NCBI GenBank assembly: GCA_028274465.1
Contig: CM051458.1
Location: 73,905,766 to 73,969,765 of the forward strand
Reading direction: 5' to 3'
Origin: Plantago ovata
Taxonomy: Eukaryota > Streptophyta > Magnoliopsida > Lamiales > Plantaginaceae
DNA length: 64,000 nucleotides
Position numbers and translations under genes: made by a program. Each line of letters begins with the position of its first letter. The stretch's first letter is position 1. This document shows, one piece after another, positions 52,484-62,993 of the stretch. A model generated the notes under the pieces. It had not been told where the DNA came from. It saw only the letters and a list, made by a program, of their open reading frames with translations, and ran no database searches.

Positions 52484-53987
52484 AACTCCCCATACCGAAC
52501 CTTTGCTTGTCCTCAAGCAACTAAGCTAGACTCTAATGCAAAAAACAATGCAACACACAAAATGGAGTCCCATGCCAAATAAAATGAACTAATCTACCGA
52601 ATCTATCAAAAAACATATGAACAAGAACCATATAAATCAAAACATGAATATAGGTTGAAGAATGCCTCGATTGACTCATACACATCCACATAAGCACTTA
52701 TGTTAAGACAAGATAGCCTCTCGTAACATTCTCTACCTGGACCTAGTCAGTGACGACGTAATGAAACATGTTAAGATACGAATGGTTGTCCCGTGCCTAT
52801 GAAACTGAGGACTTACTGTTGTTCACCAATTTAAGACTTTTCCTCAAAGAGGTCGAACCAGTACTGGCTCTCATCAAACGAAGGAGGGTTCCCTATAAAA
52901 GATAACACTCCCCTATTCTACCCATCTCTCAAGCAAAGCCTTAAGATTTTCACCACTTCCTGAATGGCAGGACGAGGGTGGTCTAGAACAGATGACACTC
53001 AAAAACAAAAGAAATAGAAAATTACAACACGATTACGAACATTACAAGAATGAGACACAACATTTTGCTAAACTACTATTTGGCTTTCTTTTTTTGGACC
53101 CTTCTTTGCTCTTTTGGGGTCTTTTCTCTTTTTTTTTTTTCTCTTTTTTTTCTTTCCAGTTTCTTTTTTTCTTTTTTTTCCTTTTTTCCTGGAATTATTT
53201 TCTTTTTATTCGATTTTTTTTTAGCCAGCAGTAGCACAACGAAAAGGAAACAAAATGACTCACAAACGACTTCCCCAAACCTATTCGAAAGAATAGGTTG
53301 GAGTACAAAATTTACGAGAAAGGAAAAATAAACTCACAACATAGGAATGGAAAACGAAAAACAAGTCTAAAGATAGCTTAACCCCCTCCCGAAACCTATT
53401 CGAAAGAATAGGTTATAAACATAGGATCACACAACCTCACACTACCTCCTTCCTAGGCATTTAGCAATCTCAAAGCATGGTGAAGACTTGTTGCCTCTTA
53501 GGTACATAATTACTCTGGAAAACAACCATAAGACCCTAACATGCATCATCTTATTATAAAGGCCTTCGTGAACCGCAGTAGAGAAAACACCACTAAGTGA
53601 TGTCGAGACTACCAAGCCTAACTAAGTGCAATACATAAATGTGACAAGCCAAGCGAGAAAAACATCAAACAAATTCATAGAGATGAAGCATATGATTAAT
53701 GGCATAGTTAGTTAATCTACCCAATAAAAAAGTTCAAAAAATTCGGCAATAAACTCCATATAAAACATGCAAGACTATCCTAGGATGAATGCAGTGAATG
53801 CAACCTAAAAGACTAAGAAAGCGGTAAACGTGCAAATGCAAATGAAAAACAAGATAAAACATGCAAGGTACTATACTCGGCCTACCAATGTCAAGCTCCA
53901 AACTAACAACACTAGATCACTTAAATCCCATCCCCCCTCATGAAATTAACGCTAGTCCCTAGCAATAAGAAAATGAGGAAATAAGAT
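52484..53987 (-). other. Polypurine tract and conserved non-coding tail of element D
   Basis: The tract (complement of AACTCCCCATACC, 52484-52496) carries one change in its core. The tail has hairpins at 53278-53299 and about 53392-53413, and a pyrimidine tract on the plus strand (53085-53222), that is, purine on the sense strand. No gene. Confidence 0.8.
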
Positions 53988-54027
53988 GTGATACTAGATG
54001 TTACCGCATGGTTTGGCCTCGGTCGGC
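53988..54027 (-). repeat. G1 boundary motif (element D)
   Basis: Reverse complement of the boundary motif seen in elements B, C and E, with CATGG in place of AACGG as in element C. Confidence 0.7.
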
Positions 54028-54898
54028 TGAGTATGCTGCTTGTGAGTTATTGGGACTGCTCTGGGAGCCTTATAGGTGATCATCAGGTCTTCTGGTAGGT
54101 GCGGTAGTTCCATTTATAGGCCGGATAGGAACAACTCCTCCATCAGTATCATCATTGTCCGTATGGCCTTCATTGTCACTACTGTCATTACCATTGTCAC
54201 CAGTAGAGTTGCATCATCGAATAGAACCCTCAAGATTAGCCGCCGATGTTATGGAATCCTCCATCCTGTAGCCCTCCAATAGGCTGTGAACTGTTGAAGG
54301 GGAAAGAGCTGTGGTATCAGAGCCTCCCTCTCCAACGTTTTACACCCCGAGGAGGGTACAGTAAGCTGCTCGGATACTCAGAAGTCTTCTACCATTTTTT
54401 CCAATGTCGACCACATTCTCTACGGTTGATGCGACCGATGTCTATATGATGCTCCCTTTAGAGGCAGGCAAGGGGCACCCCAACGAGGGGCCGGGTACCC
54501 ATGTCATTATGTATTGGAACCAAGCTAGCCCTTCGGAACCTTCTAGCAACTGCGAACTCATGATTGAATCCGTTGCGGCGAGAATGTCCCGGTGCCTTCC
54601 AGTTCACTCGAACTTTGCAGTCCTTGTGATGGATTGCTGACGTAATAATGGTTTCTGTCCCTTCGGTGGTGCATGAATAGGCATAGGAGTACTTACTCCA
54701 GGTGTACTCTAGCTCCTCCTCCTGGATAATCCACGATGTTGTTGAAAGAGCCCGTGGCTCGAACACACCTCTAACGAGATCACTCTCCTTGACATGGTTG
54801 TAATCGATCCCCCTCCAATACTTCATAGTAATCATACGGGAGTGCTCCTCTCCCTTGGCATGGTTCCTACAAACAACAGTTAGTACCTCGTATGACAC
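54028..54898 (-). pseudogene. Putative plant transposon protein remnant (element D)
   Basis: The minus frame 54458-54898 has NHAKGEEH, KYWRGIDYNHVKES, LVRG and LSTTSWIIQEEELEYTWSK. It shares the same internal deletions as element C, and C-terminal scraps follow in other frames to about 54030. Both copies stop at the matching place (VPL.CL), so the truncated form was inherited and may be what G1 of this subgroup normally carries. Confidence 0.75.
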
Positions 54899-55620
54899 AA
54901 ATCTAACTCATGCATATGCTAGTGTAAGAACGAAACACACAAGTGATAAAATCAACAATCGAACTCCCCAAATCCTTTATGTCTAGCCTAGCTTCTTCAA
55001 CATGCAACATACCAATGTAACTACTACATGCAATGCATCACATTATGCTCTTGCTAGACAACCAATATCCTAAATAACAAGGCTCAATTCATACCATAGA
55101 AGCGAAAAATTCTAGCATCATAAATCCTCATACTCAACAATTATGCATTCTAACATCAAATCCATCATCATTACATCAATAAACACAATCATATGTATGG
55201 AATCAAAGATAAGGATATATTGCATAACAAGATATATCATCTAGAAGCAAAATTCCCAAATCAACAATCCAAGCATAATTGAGCATGCAATTGATAGTAA
55301 ATAACGCTTCTAATCACACAAACAACATACCATGCATCATATAAGCCTAATTGAAGCTCAAATTAGAAAACCCCCAAATTTGAAAAATTAGGGTTCATAA
55401 GAAGATACCTCAGATTTGAAAAATGAATGCACTAGGGTGAAATCTATTCGGATGGAAAGAAAGAGCACGTAATGGGCTTCGATTGAAGCTGTAGAACACT
55501 AAATTTGGTGAAGAAATGAAGAAGTTATGAAGATTTGAAGGTATTTTCGCGAATTTCGGTTTTTTGGGGAGTAAGAACGGTGAAGAGATGAAGAAATGAG
55601 GAGAAAGGAGATTCCTCGCG
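54899..55620 (-). other. Internal spacer of element D, no gene seen
   Basis: Colinear with element A 261-956 and element C 22567-23310. Confidence 0.7.
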
Positions 55621-55635
55621 TTTTTGACCATCAGA

Positions 55636-55692
55636 GACCGTGGGCTAGTCGTCCCATACGGGGCGATTCGCCCCCCACTCCCTGATGCGGGG
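55636..55692 (-). repeat. Reduced internal dyad array (element D)
   Basis: Only one clear unit (GGGGCGATTCGCCCC) and a decayed one (GGGCTAGTCGTCCC) remain. Elements A and C have four or more at this place. Confidence 0.8.
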
Positions 55693-55883
55693 AGACGATT
55701 ATTTCGACAAAAACGCGGTTTTTAATCCCCGAAACCATTTTTTTTCACATAAAACCACTCGAAAATCTCACTCAAACATAACATAAGCACATACGACACA
55801 GAGACGAACAAATTCACATATGAAAAGCAAATTGTTCAAGTATGAATGCATGCAAATAAGCAGTAAAGAAAGCGATAAAAACT

Positions 55884-55899
55884 CCGGGTTGCCTCCCGG
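55884..55899 (-). other. Conserved hairpin after gag-protease (element D)
   Basis: CCGGGTTGCCTCCCGG, same as element A 1319-1334. Confidence 0.6.
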
Positions 55900-55944
55900 A
55901 TAGCGCCATTGTTTAAAGTCTTTGACTCGACTCCTGTCTGCGCC

Positions 55945-56436
55945 TAGCTCTTCTTCTTGAGGGTACTAGACTTCCCCTTCATGAATCTCCTCCTCATGCC
56001 ACGAACCTATGAATAAGAATGAACATAGGCAGCAAGACCACAGTAGTTAGTAGTGTGAGAAGTATCAGGTGGATCAGATATGGCTCGCAACACATGTCTC
56101 TTGCCATCCACCTCAATAGTGCAAGTCCTTCGGTAGATGTCCATCACGGAGCGTAGCTTAGTCAAGAACGTTCGCCCCAAGAGAATGACATCCCCCGTCC
56201 CAGGTGTAGACGCTGGCATAACTACAAAATTTGTGTATACAGAAGCTTCACCAATCTTGACCAATACATTCTTCACAACGCCCTCGGGTCTCACAAAGGA
56301 TCCATCTGCTAGTTGTACAATAGCCTTATGCTCAGATAGTTTTCCAAGGCTACTCTTCTCAAACACATTCAAAGGGAGCACATTAGAGTAGGATCCCGTG
56401 TCTAGTGTGGCACGGACATCTTCAAGCTCACCAATC
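55945..56436 (-). pseudogene. gag-PR: Protease end of gag-protease (element D), truncated
   Basis: The minus frame gives the protease from the DTGSYSNVLPLN region through LLGRTFLTKLRSV to the basic end. The frame ends early at about 56007, because the last residues are disrupted. The upstream gag is displaced by the plus-strand LTR inserted at CCAATC/TGATG. The gag part is not in the window. Confidence 0.88.
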
Positions 56437-56808
56437 TGATGAATGTGTATTTTACACTTTCATTCGAGTCTTTTTCACCTAATTTGGCTATCCTCTATGT
56501 TAATTTAGCTATATTTTAGTACATTTTATTAGAATAGTGTCACGTTTCCCTTTAGATTTTATTTTACAGGTTTTGGTTGAAATTCAGAGATTTACGGGCA
56601 ATTAAGGAATTGGTGTCCCAGAAGCCTATTTGGAGTATCTGAAGGTTTCCGGATAGGATTTGGAGTCTAGGGGTCGAATCTGGAGGTTAGAAGGCCATTA
56701 GAAGTCTGAAACCGAGTCCGAAAAGGTGAAGAAATCCAAATCCGCGTCGAAAACGCGGAAATTCCGCGTTTACAGTGAGGGGCGAACCGCCCCAGCTCTC
56801 GGGCAATT
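56437..56808 (+). mobile_element. G1 LTR, first 372 bp, truncated (fragment E1)
   Basis: Starts TGATGAATGTG at an insertion point in element D's protease and runs to the first dyads (GGGGCGAACCGCCCC, 56777-56791). It then breaks at GGGCAATT. The last five bases, CAATT, are those that normally separate a primer site from an LTR, here belonging to the minus LTR that follows. A deletion of about 18 bases near 56605 distinguishes it from 60247-61381. Confidence 0.85.
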
Positions 56809-58083
56809 TGATGAACCGGAATTTGTCGGGTCCCGATTCAATCAAATAATATTTGTAATTAGCCAAAGGCAATCCACAACTACAACGAAACCGTAGTGTA
56901 GTAGTAGAATGACTCGAGTGTCGTTCTCTCAGGACTATAACTAGCTTTATCTATTTAACAAGAAAATATAAAACAACAGATAGAAAGCAATAGGGGGTTT
57001 TCAAGCAGATAATGGAGATTGGTGATAGTATGGTCCTTCTTAACATAATGGGTCGATAATCATGCATAAATTCCTCGGTCTTGCATAGAGATCTTTGAAT
57101 GAATCTTGGGTCCTGTTGCAAGTATTAAGCACTACGAAGATAATATGGGTCTGACTTGTCAACAACTAACGTCCTATTGTGTTCCGTAATCATTCAACAC
57201 TACGAAGATAATTTGGTCAGATTGGCCGACAAGTGTCCAAGTGTGCATAATGATCAATACAACATACGAGAATTTTGGTTTCAACTCATCAACGAAATAA
57301 AGCAATGACACGGAGTATAATGCGCGATATAGCCATTAGCATGATTATCTTCCCTCGCTAAGAATTCACATACTACCACCAACGATAAATTTAGCTACTC
57401 ATAGGCATGCAATCAATAGCAATCATAGAAGAAAACATATTGAAAGAGTATAAAATAAGTAGATAAAAGTTGTAAGATACAAAGTTACCGAAGGTTGTCA
57501 ATCTCCGGATGATTGCGATCCTACGCGCTCCAATCTGCTATGAAAAAGTATCCCCTAAGCTATGGAACTCCCAGGACAGGCCCCGGGAAGTCCCTACCTA
57601 AAACTATAGAGAGAGGTGAGAAAGTAGGCTTGGAAATATATGATTTTCGGAGAGAAAACTCGCAACTATATATAGGCCCCGAAAATCTTCTGGGGCGGTT
57701 CGCCCGAGGCACGGGGCGGTCCGCCCCCCAGTTTTTCACGGAATTTCCGTGTTTTTCGACGCGGATTTGGATTTCTTCACCTTTTCGGACTCGGTTTCAG
57801 ACTTCTAATGGCCTTCTAACCTCCAGATGCGACCCTTAGACTCCAAATCCTATCCGGAAACCTTCAGATACTCCAAATAGGCTTCTGGAACACCAATTCC
57901 TTGTAGACTTCAATATAATTGCCCGTAAATCTCTGAATTTCAACCAAAACCTGTAAAATAAAATCTAAAGGGAAACGTGACACTATTCTAATAAAATGTA
58001 CTAAAATATAGCTAAATTAACATAGAGGATAGCTAAATTAGGTGAAAAAGACTCAAATGAAAGTGTAAAATACACATTCATCA
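56809..58083 (-). mobile_element. LTR of fragment F (1275 bp)
   Basis: Bounded by TGATGAACC and CATTCATCA on the plus strand. Dyads (GGGGCGGTTCGCCCG, GGGGCGGTCCGCCCCC) at 57691-57729 and TATA at 57666-57675. Same subgroup as 60247-61381, of which it is an inverted near-copy. Confidence 0.9.
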
Positions 58084-59393
58084 AACTCCCCAAACCGAAC
58101 CTTTGCTTGTCCTCAAGCATCTAAGCTAGACTCTAATACAAAAAACATGCAAGACTCAAAAATGGAGTTTCATGCCAAATAAAATGAACTAAATTACTGA
58201 ATCTATCAAATAACATATGAACAAAAACCATATAAATCAAAGCATGATTATAGGTTGAAGAATACCTCGATTGACTTATACACATCCACATAAGCACTTA
58301 TGTCAAGACAAGATAGTCTCTCGTAACATTCTCTACCTGGACCTAGTCAGTGACGACGTAATGATGCATGCTAAGATACGAATGGTTGCCCCGTGTCTAT
58401 GAAACTGAGGACTTACTGCTGTTCCACCAAGTTAAGACTTTTCCTCAAAAGAGGTCGAACCAGTATTGGCTCTCATCAAACGAAGGAGGTTTCCCTATAA
58501 AAGATAACACTCCCCTATTCTACCCATCTCTCAAGTAAAGTCTTAAGCTATTCACCACTTCCTGAATGGCAGGACGAGGGTGGTCTAGAACAGATGACAC
58601 GTAAGACAAAAAAGATACAAAATAGAAAAACACGATTACGAACAATACGAAAAATGGAAAAGACTCAAAACTTTGCTAAACTGCTATTTGGCTTTATTTT
58701 TGGACCCTTCTTTGCTTTTTTGGGGTCTTCTTTTTTTCTTTTTTTCTTTCCAGATTCTTTTTTTTTTCTTTTTTTCTGGAATTTTTCTTTCTTCTTTTTT
58801 TTTCGATTTTTTCCTAGCCAGCAGTAGCACAACAAAAAGAGAAACAAAATGACACACACGACTTCCCCAAACCTATTCGAAAGAATAGGTTGGAGTACAA
58901 AATTCACGGAAAAGGAAAAATAAACTCCCGATACGAAAATGAAAAACAGAAACAAGTCTATGATGGTGTAACCCCCTCCCCAAACCTATTCGGAAGAATA
59001 GGTTATAAACAAAGGATCACACAACCTCACACTACCTCCTTCCTAGGCATTTAGCAATCTCAAAGCATGGTGAAGACTTGTTGCCTCTTAGGTACATAAT
59101 TACTCGGGAAAACAACCATAAGACCCTAACATGCATCATCCTATTATAAAGGCCTTCATGAACCGCAGTAGAGAAAACACCACTAAGTGATGTCGAGACT
59201 ACCAAGCTTAACTAAGTGCAATACATAAATGTGACAAGCCAAGCGAGAAAAACCTCAAACAAATTCATAGAGATGAAGCATACGATTAATGGCATAGTTA
59301 GTTGATCTACCCACTAAAAAAGTTCAAAAAATTCGGCAATAAACCCCATATAAAACATGCAAAACTATTCTAGGAAAGCAGTAAACGTGCAAA
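58084..59393 (-). other. Polypurine tract and conserved non-coding tail of fragment F
   Basis: Complement of AACTCCCCAAACC at 58084-58096, hairpins at about 58869-58890 and 58983-59004, pyrimidine tract on the plus strand at about 58725-58815. No gene. Confidence 0.8.
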
Positions 59394-59590
59394 TGCAAAA
59401 AATTTCACGAGTTTATCATAAGCAAGATAAGTATAGAGATAACCAGCGATAACCTCCTCCCCAAACCTGAACGTCGTCGCTCGTCCCGAACGTCGAAAGT
59501 GGATCCAAGGTGAGAGCTAATGCTTGTATAAGTGACCTATAATACTCAATCAAACTCGTGAGATAAAATCTAAAGCGGTAAAGGAAGCGA
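59394..59590 (-). other. Unfamiliar replacement stretch in fragment F
   Basis: About 190 bases unlike the other G1 copies, with two GAACGTCG words and CCTCCTCCCCAAACC, which on the minus strand is a polypurine-tract-like GGTTTGGGGAGGAGG. It replaces boundary motif, transposon-protein ORF, spacer and dyad array. No coding frame. Confidence 0.6.
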
Positions 59591-59658
59591 TAAAATCTCC
59601 GGGTTGCCTCCTGGATAGCGCCATTGTTTAAAGTCTTTGACTCGACTCCTGTCCGCGC

Positions 59659-60246
59659 CTATCTCTTCTTTCTGCGGGTACTAGACTTCCCCTTCATCGA
59701 TCTCCTCTCCATGCCATGAACCTGTGAATAAGAAAGAATATAGGCTGCAAGATCACAGTAGTGAGTAGTGAAAGAATTAACAGGCGGATCAGGTATCGCT
59801 TGCAACACGTGTTGCTTGCCATCCACTTCGATAGTGTAAGTTCTTTGGTAGATGTCCATCACGGAGTGTAGCTTAGTCAAGAACGTTCGTCCCAAGAGAA
59901 TGACATCCCACGTCCCAAGTGCAGACGCCGGCATAACTACAAAATTGGTGTATACAGATGCTTCACCAATCTTGACCAACACATTTTTCACAACGCCTTC
60001 GGGTCTGACCAAGGATCCATCCGCCAGTTGCACAATAGCCCTATGGTCAGATAGTTTTCCAAGGTTACTCTTCTCAAACACATTCAAAGGGAGCACGTTC
60101 GAGTAAGATCCTGTGTCTAGTGTGGCACGGACATCTTCAAGTTCGCCAATCCCGACCTTAACATCGAAACTTTGAGGGAGTGGCTTGGGATGCTCTTTCT
60201 TCTTTCCACTCTCATTAGTACCAAGGTCATTCTCTTCTTCCTTGAT
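59659..60246 (-). pseudogene. gag-PR: Protease part of gag-protease (fragment F), truncated
   Basis: The minus frame gives GIGELEDVRATLDTGSYSNVLPLN, SLVRPEGVVKNVLVKIGEAS, ILLGRTFLTKLHSVMDIYQ and a basic C-terminus to 59659. The catalytic DTGS is intact. The gag part is missing: at about 60246 the sequence switches, over a shared TTGA, into the interior of a plus-strand G1 LTR. The mutated hairpin at 59599-59614 sits just downstream. Confidence 0.88.
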
Positions 60247-61381
60247 TGAAATTCGGAGATTTACGGGCAATTATATTGAAGTCTACAAGGAATTGGTGTC
60301 CCAGAAGCCTATTTGGAGTATCTGAAGGTTTCCGGATAGGATTTGGAGTCTAGGGGTCGAATCTGGAGGTTAGAAGGCCATTAGAAGTCTGAAACCGAGT
60401 CCGAAAAGGTGAAGAAATCCAAATCCGCGTCGAAAATGCGGAAATTCCGCGTTTACACTGGGGGGCGAACCGCCCCAGCTCTCGGGCGAACCGCCCCAGA
60501 GATATTTCGGGCCTATATATAGTTGCGAGTTTTCTCTCCGAAAATCAGATCTTTCCAAGCCTACTTTCTCACCTCTCTCTATAGTTTTAGGTAGGAACTT
60601 CCCGGGGCCTGTCCTGGGAGTTCCATAGCTTAGGGGATACTTTTTCATAGCAGATTGGAGCGCGTAGGATCGCAATCATCCGGAGATTGACAACCTTCGG
60701 TAACTTTGTATCTTACAACTTTTATCTACTTATTTTATATTCTTTCAATATGTTTTCATCTATGATTGCTATTGATTGCATGCACATTATGAGTAGCTAA
60801 ATTTATCGTTGGTGGTAGTATGTGAATTCTTAGCGAGGGAAGATAATCATGCTAATGGCTATATCGCGCATTATACTCCGTGTCATTGCTTTATTTCGTT
60901 GATGAGTTGAAACCAAAATTCTCGTATGTTGTATTGATCATTATGCACACTTGGACACTTGTCGACCAATCAGACCAAATTATCTTCGTAGTGTTGAATA
61001 ATTACGGAACACAATAGGACGTTAGTTGTTGACGAGTCAGACCCATATTATCTTCGTAGTGCTTAATACTTGCAACAGGACACAAGATTCATTCAAAGAT
61101 CTCTATGCAAGACCGAGGAATTTATGCATGATTATCGACCCATTATGTTAAGAAGGACCATACTATCACCAACCTCCATTATCTGCTTGAAAACCCCTAT
61201 TTCTTTCTATCTGCTATTTTATATTCTCTTGTTAAATAGATAAAGCTAGTTATAGTCCTGAGAGAACGACACTCGAGTCATTCTACTACTACACTACGGT
61301 TTTCGTTGTAGTTGTGGATTGCCTTTGGCTAAATACAAATATTATTTGCTGAATTAGAATCTGACAAATTCCGGTTCATCA
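60247..61381 (+). mobile_element. 5' LTR of element E, 5'-truncated (1135 bp)
   Basis: Begins inside U3 (about LTR position 137) and ends GGTTCATCA at 61381. Dyads GGGGCGAACCGCCCC and CGGGCGAACCGCCCC at 60461-60497, and TATA at 60513-60522. The first 235 bases duplicate 56573-56804 with minor differences. Confidence 0.9.
60461..60522 (+). promoter_or_regulatory. U3 promoter of element E LTR
   Basis: Two GGGCG-AAC-CGCCC dyads are followed 15 bases later by CTATATATAG. Confidence 0.75.
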
Positions 61382-61383
61382 AA

Positions 61384-61401
61384 TTGGCGCCGTTGTCGGG
61401 G
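61384..61401 (+). other. Primer binding site, tRNA-Asp type (element E)
   Basis: TGGCGCCGTTGTCGGGGA, two bases after the LTR. Confidence 0.88.
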
Positions 61402-61655
61402 ACTATACTCCTTTTTTCTATTTAATTTGTTTATATTTTCAGCATTCAACCACCATAACAGCTCTTGGATTGTCTTTCAAAAATTTCACTTTCTTACCCT
61501 ATTTCTTTCCTCCTATCTTGTTCAGTAAGTTCATCTAATCTGATCTTGGTTACCTTGCGTGTTTGTGCTCTCGGAATTTTTGGTGATATTGTGTTTGATT
61601 ACGCTAATAGAATTAACTTTTAGTTTTGAGTTACTCTTACTACAGACATACAGGT

Positions 61656-62594
61656 ATGATGTCCATGCGCGCTAGCATGACACCCCAATTCTCGCAGGTG
61701 AGGAGAGGATCTTCCAAATACCTGGAAGACGAGTTAAGGAGGTATGAGGTGACGGGGTCCATGGTGAGGTACTTACCGAGGTACGAAGATGGAGTAGGGA
61801 TGGACCCATGGAGTTTCATTCGATCCTATGAGGAGGAAATAGAAAGAATTCCAGCAGAAGGGTTTACTAGGGACCAATTATGCAGGAAACTATTTTCTTT
61901 TGCTCTTGGGTATGAGCCGAGGCGTTGGATTGCAAGGTTTGAGCCAGGATCGCTGAAAACTTGGGGCCAAGTAGTAGAGGAGTTCTTGGCGCGGTTCATG
62001 CCATATCATGAGACGATTGCCTTACGTGATAGGATCCAATATTTCGAGCAAGGAGAGTATGAGCAGTTTTGTGACGCCTACGAACGTTTTGAGATGTATA
62101 AACGTGAGTGCCCCCATCACCGTTTCGAAGATGGGGAGTTGATTTGGTGCTTCGTTGGTGGACTTCGTGAAGAGGAACGACTTAGAGTGGATCAGTTGAG
62201 CGGCGGTCTGGGAGAATGTACGGTCGCCGAGGCAGAAGAAGTCCTCCGTAAGTACGCCAGAGGTTCAACACAATCCGATGAGGTCATACCAATTCACATC
62301 ACCGCAAAGGAAGTAGATCGAGGTGAAGCAGGGAGCTCATCCGAGGAGTATTTTGAAACCGAAGAAATCAGTGAGGAAGATGCACATGCCGAGCAAGTTG
62401 AAGATGACCTTCGTATAGCAAAAGTTGTTGAAGAAGTTGAAGTAACTAAGCATCTTACGGAAGAATTCAGCTTGTTGAATTGTGCTGAAGTAGAAGAGGT
62501 TCGAGAACTTGAAGAGGAGAAAGGATTGGAAGGCGACGCCCCCTGGAGGTGGGGGGCGAGTCACCCAGCATGGGGGGAGAACCGCCTCCCCTGA
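61656..62594 (+). CDS. gag: Gag-like protein, second type (element E)
   Basis: The frame is open from 61626, and the first ATG is at 61656, giving 312 codons. The capsid region (about residues 40-190) shows DPWSFIRSYEEEIERIPAEGF, YEPRRWIARFEPGSLKTWGQVVEEFLARFMP, EQFCDAYERFEMYKRECPHHRFED and GGLREEERLRVD, the standard plant Ty3 gag pattern. An acidic tail follows (EEYFETEEISEEDAHAEQVEDD). It is closer to the G2 gag than to the G1 gag-protease. The last 20 residues are encoded by a dyad array and look like out-of-frame sequence. No zinc knuckle or protease. Confidence 0.82.
   Translation: MMSMRASMTPQFSQVRRGSSKYLEDELRRYEVTGSMVRYLPRYEDGVGMDPWSFIRSYEEEIERIPAEGFTRDQLCRKLFSFALGYEPRRWIARFEPGSLKTWGQVVEEFLARFMPYHETIALRDRIQYFEQGEYEQFCDAYERFEMYKRECPHHRFEDGELIWCFVGGLREEERLRVDQLSGGLGECTVAEAEEVLRKYARGSTQSDEVIPIHITAKEVDRGEAGSSSEEYFETEEISEEDAHAEQVEDDLRIAKVVEEVEVTKHLTEEFSLLNCAEVEEVRELEEEKGLEGDAPWRWGASHPAWGENRLP
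62543..62592 (+). repeat. Dyad array at the end of the element E gag frame
   Basis: CCCCCTGGAGGTGGGGGGCG, GGGGCGAGTCACCC and GGGGGGAGAACCGCCTCCCC are decayed GGGCG-N3-CGCCC dyads, lying across the change from the gag frame to the next open frame. Confidence 0.65.
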
Positions 62595-62980
62595 CCAGTG
62601 AGCTGGACGACCCCAGCTCCCCTGTTTCTTTACTACCAGACATTCGCATCAACCCAAAACCACTTCCTTTCCTTACTACTGAGGTTCTTAAGTACAAAGA
62701 GGTGAATCTACTTCTCCGAGGTGGAAAGCTTGACAAGCAAGATACACAGGAGCCACCACTAAACAAGCACCTCGATGAAGTCAAAGTGAATGTCCTCCTA
62801 TTGATGAAGTCCTTATTGGATATGCCTGCAAAGCAAACCAGTCCATTCACCATGGTGAGATCTTTGAAGCTTCCTAGGTCTCTTTGCTACATCGGACCAA
62901 GAGAATGGCGGCCACCGTGGGGAGGTACTCTTGAGTCCATTCTTGAATACTCAGCCGACCGAGGCCAAACCGTTCGGTAA
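62549..62980 (+). pseudogene. Second open frame after element E gag
   Basis: This frame (first ATG at 62549) runs through the dyad array into PVSLLPDIRINPKPLPFLTTEVLKY, LNKHLDEVKVNVLLLMKSLLDMPAKQ and ESILEYSADRGQTVR, stopping inside the boundary motif. Residues such as KVNVLLLMKSLLDMPAK suggest a genuine former coding region, perhaps the C-terminal part of the upstream gag before the array shifted the frame. I do not recognise a domain. Confidence 0.45.
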
Positions 62981-62993
62981 CATCTAGTATCAC
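62954..62993 (+). repeat. G1 boundary motif (element E)
   Basis: Same motif as element B 9354-9393, nearly identical, although the upstream cargo is unrelated. Confidence 0.7.

Larger units (their letters stand above)
51228..56436 (-). mobile_element. Element D: G1 retrotransposon, 3' part, minus strand
   Basis: From left to right on the plus strand it shows its 3' LTR, polypurine tract, conserved tail, boundary motif, transposon-protein remnant, spacer, short dyad array, hairpin and protease end. It is then interrupted at 56436/56437 by a plus-strand G1 LTR. GGTAT at 51223-51227 is the expected target duplication. Confidence 0.9.
56809..60246 (-). mobile_element. Fragment F: G1 retrotransposon, minus strand, 3' LTR to protease
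   Basis: Contains an LTR (56809-58083), polypurine tract, conserved tail, then a short unfamiliar stretch instead of the boundary motif and transposon-protein ORF, then a protease remnant cut at about 60246. The LTR has primer-site-side bases on its left and polypurine-tract-side sequence on its right, as if shared by two elements in a row. Confidence 0.82.

Noticed and set aside
54312..54323. TGGTATCAGAGC, identical to a copia primer site
   Set aside because: No copia LTR end precedes it. It lies on the antisense strand of element D's second-ORF remnant, so it is a chance match.
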